Below, piece by piece: positions 26,340-34,142 of a stretch of DNA of 42,985 bases (the stretch's first letter is position 1; each line of letters starts with the position of its first letter). A program made the position numbers and the translations under genes. The DNA lies in assembly GCA_032358255.1 (NCBI GenBank), contig JAULBX010026841.1, positions 1 through 42,985 of the forward strand, given 5' to 3'. The notes below the pieces were generated by a model, which saw only the letters and a list, made by a program, of their open reading frames with translations, did not search any database and was not told the origin of the DNA. Origin of the DNA: Heterotrichella gracilis. Taxonomy: Eukaryota > Sar > Xanthophyceae > Tribonematales > Xanthonemataceae.

Positions 26340-27011
26340 TTAATTATTAAATACTACGTCTGGCCAGAATCTGTCTTTTAGGGTTTCAAAGATCTGAGTC
26401 AAAGACCAAACAGGAATTTCAGATGATATAGGGTCTTTTGTGTCCTGATGAAATGTCGTCATAACAAAAGAACCAGTAATAAATCTTTCGTCTGAGAAAC
26501 TTATTAGATTAATTGCTGAAGCTTGCAAAGTCATAATGTTGTCAGACTTATAAGGGTCCGTTAATGCAAAATGTGCAGCTACTTTATTTCGCCACTTTAT
26601 TACTTCTTGCATTTCAGTTAGTTCCTTCATATAATTGTCACAAAATGTTTTTATTGCCTGAGTATTAGTGTTAATCTCCATAAGATTAATTTTTCCAGTT
26701 TCAACGCCAACAATATAACCTGTCAATCGGGCGTAATTACAGACTGAAGTCGCAAACCAATGATAGAATGAAGGAAGATGATGTTGAAAATCTTTTGGAA
26801 TATAATCACTGTCACCAAACATAAATACATTTCTTCCTTTAAAATTCGCAGCAATACTAAGTTCCATCGGTCGAACAGTATTATACAAATAAATAAGTCC
26901 AATTTTTAGGTGCTGAAGGGTATTAATTTCATTCTGAAACTTAGTATAGTCTACCGAGACGTTTGCTACTTTGTCGACTACTAATTTTTCGGTCATTGTA
27001 AATTTTGCCAT
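26340..27011 (-). CDS. Cassette gene 5: protein with HEPN-like motif, unknown
   Basis: I place the start at the ATG at 27011 (223 residues). The longer frame to 27077 runs through the attC-like site and is unlikely to be coding there. The ATG overlaps the site end (GTTAATG), so the gene begins at the cassette junction. The protein is soluble and alpha-helical; WRNKVAAHFALTDP near residues 141-154 holds an Rx5H pattern as in HEPN domains. A conserved-looking WSLTQIFETLKDRFW lies near the C-terminus. HEPN proteins are often RNases, but with a single motif this is only a hint. It is last of the five minus-strand cassette genes. Confidence 0.6.
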   Translation of the reverse strand: MAKFTMTEKLVVDKVANVSVDYTKFQNEINTLQHLKIGLIYLYNTVRPMELSIAANFKGRNVFMFGDSDYIPKDFQHHLPSFYHWFATSVCNYARLTGYIVGVETGKINLMEINTNTQAIKTFCDNYMKELTEMQEVIKWRNKVAAHFALTDPYKSDNIMTLQASAINLISFSDERFITGSFVMTTFHQDTKDPISSEIPVWSLTQIFETLKDRFWPDVVFNN

Positions 27012-27103
27012 TAACGTATCGCGAATTTGCACCGTTTTTTGCTTGTCCAAGTTATGAATTTGAGCGCTAACCAACAAAAAATGGAGCGAATTTGCTGTTA
27101 GGT
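27009..27103 (-). repeat. attC-like site A (diverged, 95 bp)
   Basis: On the minus strand the site runs from ACCTAAC (27103-27097, matching RYYYAAC) to GTTAATG (27015-27009). It keeps the T6/A6 inner stem and the CTAACC segment of sites B-D but is longer and has two GCGAATTTGC boxes (27021-27030 and 27085-27094 region) that can pair with each other. It lies immediately 3' of the CPBP cassette gene. Confidence 0.55.
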
Positions 27104-27138
27104 GCTAGTGCCACACAAAGTTTTGTGTCGTCAATTTG

Positions 27139-27729
27139 TCAAAACGGTAACCAATATGGTGAACTATTATAAAGAGCGTGAAGTCCAAATGCATAAATAA
27201 AACCATAATTAATTCGCATATATCCAGCTGTCAAACCGAGAATAAGTTGTGGTAAAGTAATAACAGGCGCCAATAAAATGTTATAGGAAGAAGGTCTATA
27301 ATTATTTAGATGAATGAATGCAAAGAGTATGCAGAAGACATAAAATATCAATCGGAAATGTTTTGTCCAAAATGAGTTGATTCGTTTACTTATTTTTTCT
27401 TTGCTTATAATTAGATAAAATAAAAAAGCGCCAATAATAGCAAATGATATTCGTGAAACAGGAAAGGAACTCATTTCATACATTGGACTGTCGAAGAAAG
27501 TCTTGCTAATGAATTTATAAGAAAAAAGCGCGAAACTAATCGATAAGAACAAAGAAGAGAATTTTAGTGGGAGTCTGAATGTAGATTCCTCAACTAATGG
27601 AATGAGAAATACCGAAAATAAAAAGAAATATACTGGTCCAAGTTTTTGTTGCCATTCAAATAGTTTGGTTGTAGGCATGGGTTTAACGAAGTAAACGTTA
27701 AAATAAAAAAATAACAGAGAAAAAGTCAA
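27139..27729 (-). CDS. Cassette gene 4: CPBP-family intramembrane metalloprotease, start damaged or atypical
   Basis: The 196-residue, multi-TM protein has all three Abi/CPBP motifs: VEESTFR (Glu47, Glu48, Arg52), FAFIH (Phe136-His140) and GLHALYN (His184, Asn188). The family includes CAAX-type proteases and bacteriocin-immunity proteins. The first codon here is TTG at 27729, inside a transmembrane helix whose coding frame continues upstream to about 27795 without ATG, GTG or TTG. A 36-codon ORF in another frame (27869-27759) leads into it, so a frameshift near 27760 is likely. Alternatively translation begins at TTG or at the ATG at 27678. The gene is bracketed by attC-like sites A and B. 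Confidence 0.7.
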   Translation of the reverse strand: MTFSLLFFYFNVYFVKPMPTTKLFEWQQKLGPVYFFLFSVFLIPLVEESTFRLPLKFSSLFLSISFALFSYKFISKTFFDSPMYEMSSFPVSRISFAIIGAFLFYLIISKEKISKRINSFWTKHFRLIFYVFCILFAFIHLNNYRPSSYNILLAPVITLPQLILGLTAGYMRINYGFIYAFGLHALYNSSPYWLPF

Positions 27730-27758
27730 TGTTATAATAAGAACAACTAAAAGATCGG

Positions 27759-27869
27759 TCAGTTTGTGAATTGTCGTCTTGTTGTCTGTCCGATTGGTTT
27801 AACAATGAAGCGTCCGATGTCACTCAGTTTTGTGAGATAATATTTAGGATTGATTAGTCTTAATGGCAT
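27759..27869 (-). pseudogene. Possible frameshifted N-terminus of the CPBP cassette gene
   Basis: From the ATG at 27869 a 36-codon frame reads MPLRLINPKYYLTKLSDIGR and ends in TGA at 27759. The CPBP frame overlaps it and continues without a start codon, so a one-base slip near the end of this ORF would join a soluble N-terminus to the first membrane helix. It could also be a separate short leader peptide. Its upstream boundary is attC-like site B. Confidence 0.4.
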
Positions 27870-27913
27870 GCCTGTCTGTTTGTCTGGCGTATTGCACCTT
27901 ACGTAAGTTTTGC

Positions 27914-27994
27914 GGCTAACCGCTGTTTTTTGCTTTGTCAAGTTACACATTTGAGTGCTAACCCGCAAAAAATGGAGCGAATTTACTGTTAGGT
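27914..27994 (-). repeat. attC-like site B (81 bp)
   Basis: On the minus strand the site runs from ACCTAAC (RYYYAAC, exact) to GTTAGCC (GTTRRRY, one mismatch). Read on the plus strand, CTAAC (27916-27920) pairs with GTTAG (27988-27992), GTTTTTTGC (27925-27933) pairs with GCAAAAAAT (27965-27973), and an inner hairpin GTTACAC/GTG-C-TAAC (27942-27962) has a single bulged C. Nested stems with an extrahelical base are the hallmark of attC. It lies 38 bp 3' of cassette gene 3. Confidence 0.65.
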
Positions 27995-28031
27995 GCTTTA
28001 CGCCACACACAGTTGATCATTCCTTCGTCCG

Positions 28032-29252
28032 CTAATTTGTCTTGACAAACTTTTTTGTCACAATACCAAACTGAGTTTTTAAATGAATTTCAAAAAGACC
28101 GGACTCAAGTTCTGATGTCTCGATAATGATTGAATTATTTTTTTGAATGACTTGACCGTTTTGAATATTTTGTCCAAGGCAATTACTAATACTAAAAGAA
28201 CTGATGTCCGCATCATTAAAACCGGAAACGGATAAATTGCCTGATGTTGGGTTAGGAAATAAATTAATGTTATCTGAGAGATTTTGCAATTTGTCGAAGG
28301 CAACATAATTCGTACTAATAGTTACAACAACGGTGTCCCATTTTAAAGGGCTACAATCTAGTTCCTGTCTGACCATATAGGTCGATGTGGTTGTTGGTTT
28401 AACCCAAATGCCGGAGATAGTGTCAAGAGATGTTGTCATGTTTGGAAGTTTATACCAAATACAACCGGGGTCAATTGCAAAGTCAGGCTGTCTGCCAATG
28501 AATAAACTATCACCTAAATATATCGTGGTGTCTTTGCCGGCATAAGCTGGAAGGTTGAATTCTACACAACTTACGTCGTCTATATTGGCATCTGTTCCGT
28601 TATAATAATTTGGATTTGGCATAAAAGTGTTTGTTAAATTGGCACTTTTAAAATTACCGAGCACTAAGTATTTTTCATTGCCCGTAGCAACAAATGTCCC
28701 TGTAACTGATACCCAATTTAAAGTGTCAGAAATAATATTATTGGTAGGATTTTGTATTTGCGGTGTTAAAAAAGTTAATGGAAGGCCGTGGCAACTAATT
28801 GTGTCTAGGGAAGAATCGGCAAAATGTGCTCCGTAGGAATCTATTGCAACATAATTATTGCCATTATTAACAAAAAACTTAACACAATATGTTTTATTAG
28901 CCTGCAATGGAGCTTTCAATCTATTTCTTGGATACATCCAAAGGAAAAAGGTTGGATGCCAAAAATTTCCAACGGCAAAATTATTACCTGTCCTTGGGTA
29001 CTGAAAACCCTGCACATATGGAGCATTCGATAGCGGAGGGATTATACTCGCTAATAAGAGATTATTGCATGAATAATTAGCTGAATCAATAGGTTGCCAA
29101 TATTTAGTTGCATTAAAAGCTCCGAAGGTTAAATTAGAAAGTAAAACTTCAAAACTGCCATCGTTAACGTAATTGCCGATTTTCTGTCCTCGAATATTCA
29201 AGAACGAAAGTCCGAAGAAAAGATAAAAGAATATTATTTTAATTGTCTTCAT
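28032..29252 (-). CDS. Cassette gene 3: T9SS-sorted surface protein, variable-domain paralog 1
   Basis: The start is set at the ATG at 29252 (406 residues) because MKTIKIIFFYLFFGLSF aligns with the starts of its two paralogs; the upstream ATG at 29279 adds ten non-homologous residues. After the signal peptide comes a GNYVNDGSFE motif, a GYQYPR-like GFQYPRTG segment and a D-D-V box (about 25-230), together resembling the jelly-roll ligand-binding domains of Bacteroidota surface proteins. The last 170 residues (from LPAYAGKDTTIYLGDSLFIG) end in a type A sorting domain (NLFPNPTSGNLSVSGF). This C-terminal half is nearly identical to the paralogs; the N-terminal domain is not. Confidence 0.85.
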   Translation of the reverse strand: MKTIKIIFFYLFFGLSFLNIRGQKIGNYVNDGSFEVLLSNLTFGAFNATKYWQPIDSANYSCNNLLLASIIPPLSNAPYVQGFQYPRTGNNFAVGNFWHPTFFLWMYPRNRLKAPLQANKTYCVKFFVNNGNNYVAIDSYGAHFADSSLDTISCHGLPLTFLTPQIQNPTNNIISDTLNWVSVTGTFVATGNEKYLVLGNFKSANLTNTFMPNPNYYNGTDANIDDVSCVEFNLPAYAGKDTTIYLGDSLFIGRQPDFAIDPGCIWYKLPNMTTSLDTISGIWVKPTTTSTYMVRQELDCSPLKWDTVVVTISTNYVAFDKLQNLSDNINLFPNPTSGNLSVSGFNDADISSFSISNCLGQNIQNGQVIQKNNSIIIETSELESGLFEIHLKTQFGIVTKKFVKTN

Positions 29253-29298
29253 TTGGGTTGTCTTCCGTCCAGCTGGCACATTAATTATTAAGTTTTGC

Positions 29299-29379
29299 GG
29301 CTAACTGCCGTTTTTTGCTTTGTCAAGTTACACATTTGAGTGCTAACCCGCAAAAAATGACACGAATTAGCTGTTACAG
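29299..29379 (-). repeat. attC-like site C (81 bp, mutated R'' box)
   Basis: This site has the same length, T6/A6 stem and inner bulged hairpin as site B. The plus-strand right end is GTTACAG instead of GTTAGGT, so the R''-like box is worn. It lies between cassette genes 2 and 3, 38 bp 3' of gene 2. Confidence 0.62.
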
Positions 29380-29416
29380 GTAGGGCGCCACACGCAGTTG
29401 ATCATTCCTTCGTCCG

Positions 29417-30646
29417 CTAATTTGTCTTGACAAACTTTTTTGTAACGACACCAAACTGAGTTTTTAAATGAATTTGATAAAGTCCAGACTCAAGCTCTGA
29501 TGTCTCGACGTTTATTAAATTATTTTTTTGAATGACTTTACCGTTTTGAATATTTTGTCCAAGGCAATTACTAATACTAAAAGAACTGATGTCCGCATCA
29601 TTAAAACCGGAAACGGATAAATTGCCTGATGACGGGTTAGGAAATAAATTAATGTTGTTCGATAGATTTTGTAATTTGTCAAGACCAACATAATTAGTAC
29701 TGACGGTTACAACAACGGTGTCCCATTTTAAAGGACTACAATCTAATACTTGTCTGACCACATAGGTCGATGTCGCAGTTGGCTTTACCCAAATGCCAGA
29801 GATAGTGTCAAGAGATGTTGTCATGTTTGGAAGTTTATACCAAATACAACCGGGGTCAATTGCAAAGTCCAACTGTCTGCCAATAAATAAACTGTCACCT
29901 AAATATATTGTCGTGTCTCTACCAGCATAAGCAGGCAAGTTCACTTCTATAACACTCACATCGTCCATACAAACATCTGTACCACCGACAGCGGTTGTTG
30001 CAGAATTTATTATAACAGTACCAGTCCCAATTTCACTTTTAAAATTACCTAATACCAAATACTTTTCATTACCTGTAGCAACAAAAGTCCCAGTTATAGG
30101 AATCCAATTTAGGGTATCAGTAATTATTCCTGATTGGTTACTAACTTGAGGAGTAAGATATGTTAGCGGCATTGAGGCATTCTTAATAGTATCTATTGAA
30201 GAGTCACCAAAATAAATGCCATATGAATCTATCCCAATCCCATTAACATTCGCATTAACTACGTAATATTTTGCACAATAGACTTTATTCTCAGTTAAGT
30301 TTTGTTTTAACTTAGTTTTAGTATAAGCTCTGTAATAAACGCCCCCACATTGACTTTGAGTACAATAATAAGTGCCTAAATTAAAATTACAACCAGTTCT
30401 TGGATATTGATACCCTTGCAAATAAGGAGCATTCGCTATGGGAGGGATTGTTGTTACTAAATGGCCAGAATATCCAATTGAATCAATTGGATACCAGCCC
30501 TTAATAACATTTACATAAGAAGAAACCGAATTAGTGTTTAAACTTTCGAAACTACCATTGCTTACATAATTTCCAATTGCCTGTCCGCAAACCAAGAACG
30601 AAAGTCCGAAGAAAAGAGAAAGGAATATTATTTTAGTCGTCTTCAT
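29417..30646 (-). CDS. Cassette gene 2: T9SS-sorted surface protein, variable-domain paralog 2
   Basis: The 409-residue paralog starts MKTTKIIFLSLFFGLSFLVC, then GNYVSNGSFESLN and GYQYPRTGCNFN, a Cys-containing variable domain, the box DDVSVIEVNLPAYAGRDTTI, and the shared C-terminal half with a type A sorting domain (NLFPNPSSGNLSVSGF). The variable domain differs from paralogs 1 and 3 in sequence and in Cys positions (GTYYCTQSQCGGVYYRAY). The constant part differs by only a few residues. Secretion by the type IX system and ligand binding are inferred. Confidence 0.87.
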   Translation of the reverse strand: MKTTKIIFLSLFFGLSFLVCGQAIGNYVSNGSFESLNTNSVSSYVNVIKGWYPIDSIGYSGHLVTTIPPIANAPYLQGYQYPRTGCNFNLGTYYCTQSQCGGVYYRAYTKTKLKQNLTENKVYCAKYYVVNANVNGIGIDSYGIYFGDSSIDTIKNASMPLTYLTPQVSNQSGIITDTLNWIPITGTFVATGNEKYLVLGNFKSEIGTGTVIINSATTAVGGTDVCMDDVSVIEVNLPAYAGRDTTIYLGDSLFIGRQLDFAIDPGCIWYKLPNMTTSLDTISGIWVKPTATSTYVVRQVLDCSPLKWDTVVVTVSTNYVGLDKLQNLSNNINLFPNPSSGNLSVSGFNDADISSFSISNCLGQNIQNGKVIQKNNLINVETSELESGLYQIHLKTQFGVVTKKFVKTN

Positions 30647-30693
30647 TTAATTTGTGTGACGTCCAGCTGGCACATTAAATTATAACGTTTTGC

Positions 30694-30774
30694 GGCTAAC
30701 TGCCGTTTTTTGCTTTGTCAAGTTACACATTTGAGTGCTAACCCGCAAAAAATGGAGCGAATTTACTGTTTGGT
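30694..30774 (-). repeat. attC-like site D (81 bp)
   Basis: CTAAC (30696-30700) and GTTTGGT (30768-30774) bound the same nested stems as sites B and C. The inner stem is extended here (CCGTTTTTTGC with GCAAAAAATGG, one G-T wobble). One base of the outer box is mutated (GTTTG for GTTAG). It lies 37 bp 3' of cassette gene 1. Confidence 0.62.
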
Positions 30775-30811
30775 ACTTTACGCCATTCACAGTTGATCAG
30801 TCCATTGTCCG

Positions 30812-32020
30812 CTAATTTGTCTTGACGAACTTTTTTGTCACAATACCGTACTGAGTTTTTAAATGAATTTGATAAAGTCCGCACGCAAGCTCTGATGTCT
30901 CGACGTTTATTAAATTATTTTTTTGAATGATTTTACCGGATTGAATATTTTGTCCGTGGCAATTGCTAATGCTAAAAGAACTGATGTCCGAAGAACTGAA
31001 GCCGGAAATGGATAAATTGCCAGATGTCGGGTTAGGAAATAAACTAATGTTGTCCGAGAGATTTTGCAATTTGTCGAGGCCAACAAAATTAGTACTGACA
31101 GTTACAACAACGGTGTCCCATTTTAGAGGACTACAATCTAATTCTTGTCTGACCACGTATGTCGATGTCGTTGATGGCTTAACCCAAATGCCAGAGATAG
31201 TGTCAAGAGAAGTTGTCATGTTAGGAAGTTTGTACCAAACGCAACCAGTGTCAGTTGCAAAGTCAGGCTGTCTGCCGATGAATAAACTGTCACCTAAATA
31301 AATTGTAGTGTCATTGCCAGCATAAGCTGGAAGATTAACTTCAATCACACTAACATCATCAAAATAATATTCGCTCGCAACCCAAATTGTCGCAAGAACG
31401 GAATCAACTATTGTCACATTGGTACTTGTTTCACTTTTGAAATTACCAATTACTAAATACTTTTCGTTACCAGTCGCAGTAAACGTACCTGAAATTAATG
31501 TCCAATTTAAGGTGTCGGTAATAAATATATTAGATGGACTCAAGATTTGTGGTGACAAATAAGGAATTGCAATATTGCATTGACTAATTGTGTCAATAGT
31601 GTTATCACCTAAGTAGATTCCAATATTATCTATCGCATGTGAAGAATGCTGATCTAGTGCGACATACATTTTAACACAATAGATTTTTCCAACTTTTAAA
31701 GTCTGCTTCAATCTATTTTTTGGATATCCTCTCCTTATAACAGGACAGCCATTACTACAATTTAATAATGTAATGGCATAGTTAGTTCCTGATTTTGGTA
31801 ATTGATATCCATAGTTATTCAATGGAGTACTAAATAATTCTAAGAAAAAGTATGATATACTGTCAGGAGAGCTCCAATATTTTGGAAAGGGACCGTTAAC
31901 GGTTGTGTAAGTTTCTTCTAAACTTCCATTACTAACATAATTCCCAATTTCCTGTCCAAAAGAATTCAAGAACGAAAGTCCGAAGAAAAGATAAAAGAAT
32001 ATTGTTTTAATTGCCTTCAT
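30812..32020 (-). CDS. Cassette gene 1: T9SS-sorted surface protein, variable-domain paralog 3
   Basis: The 402-residue paralog starts MKAIKTIFFYLFFGLSFLNS, followed by GNYVSNGSLEETYTT, a variable domain with GYQLPKSGTNYA and CVKMYVALDQ, FDDVSVIEVNLPAYAGNDTT, and the shared C-terminal half ending in a type A sorting domain. It is the array gene farthest from the integrase and would be first in the cassette order. Its upstream flank lacks the full attC-like hairpin seen before the other genes but has GTTAGAC (matching GTTRRRY) 8-14 bp before the ATG. Confidence 0.86.
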   Translation of the reverse strand: MKAIKTIFFYLFFGLSFLNSFGQEIGNYVSNGSLEETYTTVNGPFPKYWSSPDSISYFFLELFSTPLNNYGYQLPKSGTNYAITLLNCSNGCPVIRRGYPKNRLKQTLKVGKIYCVKMYVALDQHSSHAIDNIGIYLGDNTIDTISQCNIAIPYLSPQILSPSNIFITDTLNWTLISGTFTATGNEKYLVIGNFKSETSTNVTIVDSVLATIWVASEYYFDDVSVIEVNLPAYAGNDTTIYLGDSLFIGRQPDFATDTGCVWYKLPNMTTSLDTISGIWVKPSTTSTYVVRQELDCSPLKWDTVVVTVSTNFVGLDKLQNLSDNISLFPNPTSGNLSISGFSSSDISSFSISNCHGQNIQSGKIIQKNNLINVETSELACGLYQIHLKTQYGIVTKKFVKTN

Positions 32021-32027
32021 TTGAGTT

Positions 32028-32034
32028 GTCTAAC
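32028..32034 (-). repeat. Possible core site at the 5' end of the cassette array
   Basis: The minus strand reads GTTAGAC, an exact GTTRRRY match, just upstream of the first cassette gene. A recombined attI or the R' end of a lost attC would sit here, but no flanking hairpin is evident. Confidence 0.3.
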
Positions 32035-32407
32035 GTCCGCTGACGCATTACTACTAACTACCTTATACCCGTTATAATCCATCAGTTTTCTCACCCAAAG
32101 GTATGTCAATACCGAAACCGATAACGGTTTTTTAAATATATAACCATTTTCATAAACAATCAACTTTTAAACTAATATTATTAATGCCTTTGTTACTTAT
32201 GATGAAATTTATGTTTACTGATATCTAAATTTATTGTAATGACTTTATAATAATTCGACCGTCAAACACTTATCCCCAAAATCTCAACACTTATTTATCA
32301 TTCGATTCATCTGTTCTCTAAGCTGTATTATTAAGCCTTTAAGCTATCCTTATTTAACATCTTCCTGTTAATTAATTATTAAGTGATCAAAATCCTACTT
32401 TAGTAAG
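32035..32407. other. Gene-free stretch between cassette array and tetR
   Basis: This AT-rich 373-bp gap holds no ORF of note. It includes ATACCCGTTATAATCC at 32068-32083 and a TATCCCCAAAATCTCAACAC segment near 32272. By position it would be where an attI site and a promoter for the minus-strand array should be, but I found neither an IntI gene nor a convincing promoter. Confidence 0.4.
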
Positions 32408-32431
32408 TATACATACATTTGTGTTTGTATA
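32408..32431 (+). promoter_or_regulatory. Palindromic operator over the tetR promoter
   Basis: TATACA (32408-32413), 12 nt, then TGTATA (32426-32431) form a perfect 6-bp inverted repeat. The -7 box TACATTTG (32414-32421) lies inside it. A TetR-family repressor bound here would block its own promoter. The ATG is at 32449. Confidence 0.55.
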
Positions 32432-32448
32432 ACGCCTCTTACCCACTT

Positions 32449-33054
32449 ATGCGAAGAACTAAAGAAGACTCCTTAATTACTAAGGAAAACCTCATGGATA
32501 CCGCCCTTGATATCTTTAATCACAAGGGCTACTCAAACACTACCCTCGATGATATTGCTACTGGTGCAAATCTAACCAGAGGTGCTTTCTATTTTCATTT
32601 TAAAGACAAGGAAGACCTATTTCAACAATTATTATCGCGTGAGATGGGTTTTATCTCTAGTTTAATTGTGGAGAGTTTCGTTTCTTCTGGTGACGAAAAG
32701 CAACAATTGACTGATCTGATGATGAATCTGGTAGATAATTTCTATGAGAACAAACGTTTTCGGAATGTCATCCAATTAACCTGGTTCAGAACTGAAGTTA
32801 CTGATGACGCTAAAGTATTAGTCGACAAAACTAACCTCAACGAGTTTTTCATCGAAGAAGTTATAAAGCTCATCAAATCAGCCCAAAAAAAGGGTTTAAT
32901 AAGCAAGTCGCACGACCCTTTGCTAACCGCCATCCAATTTGCTATTCAAATTAACGGAACTTACCGTTTGTACTTTGTTACATCCAAATATTTGAAACGC
33001 AAAGTACATCTTCAAAATATTTTGAAGAAAGATCTGGAGCGATTGTTTCTCTAG
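32449..33054 (+). CDS. TetR/AcrR-family transcriptional regulator
   Basis: The 201-residue protein has the TetR N-terminal helix-turn-helix: ITKENLMDTALDIFNHKGYSNTTLDDIATGANLTRGAFYFHFKDKEDLF (listed here by its motif; residues about 10-58). The C-terminal domain is of the AcrR type and binds an unknown ligand. The TTG at 32419 that would extend the frame lies inside the -7 element, so 32449 is chosen. It has its own promoter with an overlapping palindrome, so autoregulation is likely. Its targets could include rteC (82 bp downstream) or the cassette array. Confidence 0.87.
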   Translation: MRRTKEDSLITKENLMDTALDIFNHKGYSNTTLDDIATGANLTRGAFYFHFKDKEDLFQQLLSREMGFISSLIVESFVSSGDEKQQLTDLMMNLVDNFYENKRFRNVIQLTWFRTEVTDDAKVLVDKTNLNEFFIEEVIKLIKSAQKKGLISKSHDPLLTAIQFAIQINGTYRLYFVTSKYLKRKVHLQNILKKDLERLFL

Positions 33055-33102
33055 TTGCAACAAAATCTCCAAAAAATTTCAGTATTAACCTTATGAGTGA
33101 TT

Positions 33103-33120
33103 AGACTTTTAATTAAGTCT
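33103..33120 (+). promoter_or_regulatory. Palindrome upstream of rteC
   Basis: AGACTT (33103-33108), a 6-nt spacer TTAATT, then AAGTCT (33115-33120) ends 15 bp before the rteC ATG. It is a candidate operator; its protein is unknown. Confidence 0.4.
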
Positions 33121-33135
33121 GGACTTTAAATTTTT

Positions 33136-33966
33136 ATGTTAAATCGTATTGATAAATTATATCAGGATCTTGAATTCCAATTAAACTCAATTGCGCATCA
33201 GGAACCTATTATTTTAAAAAGAATGGAGCGTTCAATCATTTTATGTGAAAGTGCTTTAGAAGAATTAAAACTACTTTTCACCTCTCGAAAGATAAAATCC
33301 ATTGAGGAAGAAATTGCTTTCTTTAAATCAGCTAAGCCCCGCTTTTCGGCCCTGCTAATTTTCCATGTAAAAATGCTGTCCATCGAAAAAGAAAAATCGC
33401 CGGGGAATAAATTGGCTCAATTAAAGCTTTTAGAAAAAGAACAGCATGCAATAGATCTCTATTTTGAAAAAAATAAAGATTTCTATGCGTATTATCATTC
33501 AGGTTCAGTATCTATGGATGACAAGTATTTTGTTCGTAATAAGGTTGATGCTCACATGGTCATTGATGAATATTATTTTCACATGGATCGTTCCTTCAGT
33601 ACCTTTCACGATATCAAAATTGCCAGAATTATTGCTAATAAAAGAATCAGTGAAATGATCAACGAAGAACGTTTACGATTGGAATCGAAACCTTCTACTG
33701 CTGATAACTCTGAAAGTCCAATAGTCTGGACAGACAACAAGGTTGCTCTTATTGAATTGTTGTATGCGTTAAATTCAGCTGGTACGTTTAATCGGGGCAC
33801 TTTAGAATTAAAGGAATTAGCTAAAGCCTTTTCGAAAAACTTCAATGTGGAGCTTGGTGATTTTTATCGCACCTGGTCTGAGATCAAGATACGTAAAGAA
33901 CCTACCAAATTCCTTGATACTCTTAAATTGATTCTTGAAAACAGAATAAGGTCAGATATGGAATAA
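33136..33966 (+). CDS. rteC: RteC-domain regulator of element excision
   Basis: The 276-residue protein matches the RteC family of Bacteroidota integrative elements. Recognised segments are the N-terminal helical EEEIAFFKSAKPRF, then MDDKYFVRNKVDAHMVIDEYYFHMD and SFSTFHDIKIARIIANKRI, and a C-terminal winged-helix-like part (KVALIELLYALNSAGTFNRG). In CTnDOT, RteC is a DNA-binding protein that activates excision genes. The genes that normally accompany it, an excisionase-like HTH and further mobilisation genes, follow partly here. It supports the view that this region is an integrative element. Confidence 0.88.
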   Translation: MLNRIDKLYQDLEFQLNSIAHQEPIILKRMERSIILCESALEELKLLFTSRKIKSIEEEIAFFKSAKPRFSALLIFHVKMLSIEKEKSPGNKLAQLKLLEKEQHAIDLYFEKNKDFYAYYHSGSVSMDDKYFVRNKVDAHMVIDEYYFHMDRSFSTFHDIKIARIIANKRISEMINEERLRLESKPSTADNSESPIVWTDNKVALIELLYALNSAGTFNRGTLELKELAKAFSKNFNVELGDFYRTWSEIKIRKEPTKFLDTLKLILENRIRSDME

Positions 33967-34142
33967 AACTTTCAATTAAATACCCCATTTCAAACGAACT
34001 CGGTCTTAGTAACAAACTGGCTCAAATGAAGCCAATGGATATTAATTCAGTCTTATATTGCCGTTTCTAAACTCTGTTCAACTTCTGAATAAATACTTTT
34101 TCATTCCTGCAGTTTTGTTGCCGAATCAATTCATTTTAAACC

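Noticed and set aside
26340..27077. Longer version of cassette gene 5 starting at 27077
   Set aside because: The extra 22 codons translate the attC-like site, and the ATG at 27011 fits the cassette junction.
27759..28010. 83-codon minus-strand ORF beginning at 28010
   Set aside because: Most of it translates attC-like site B; only the part from 27869 is discussed, as a possible CPBP N-terminus.
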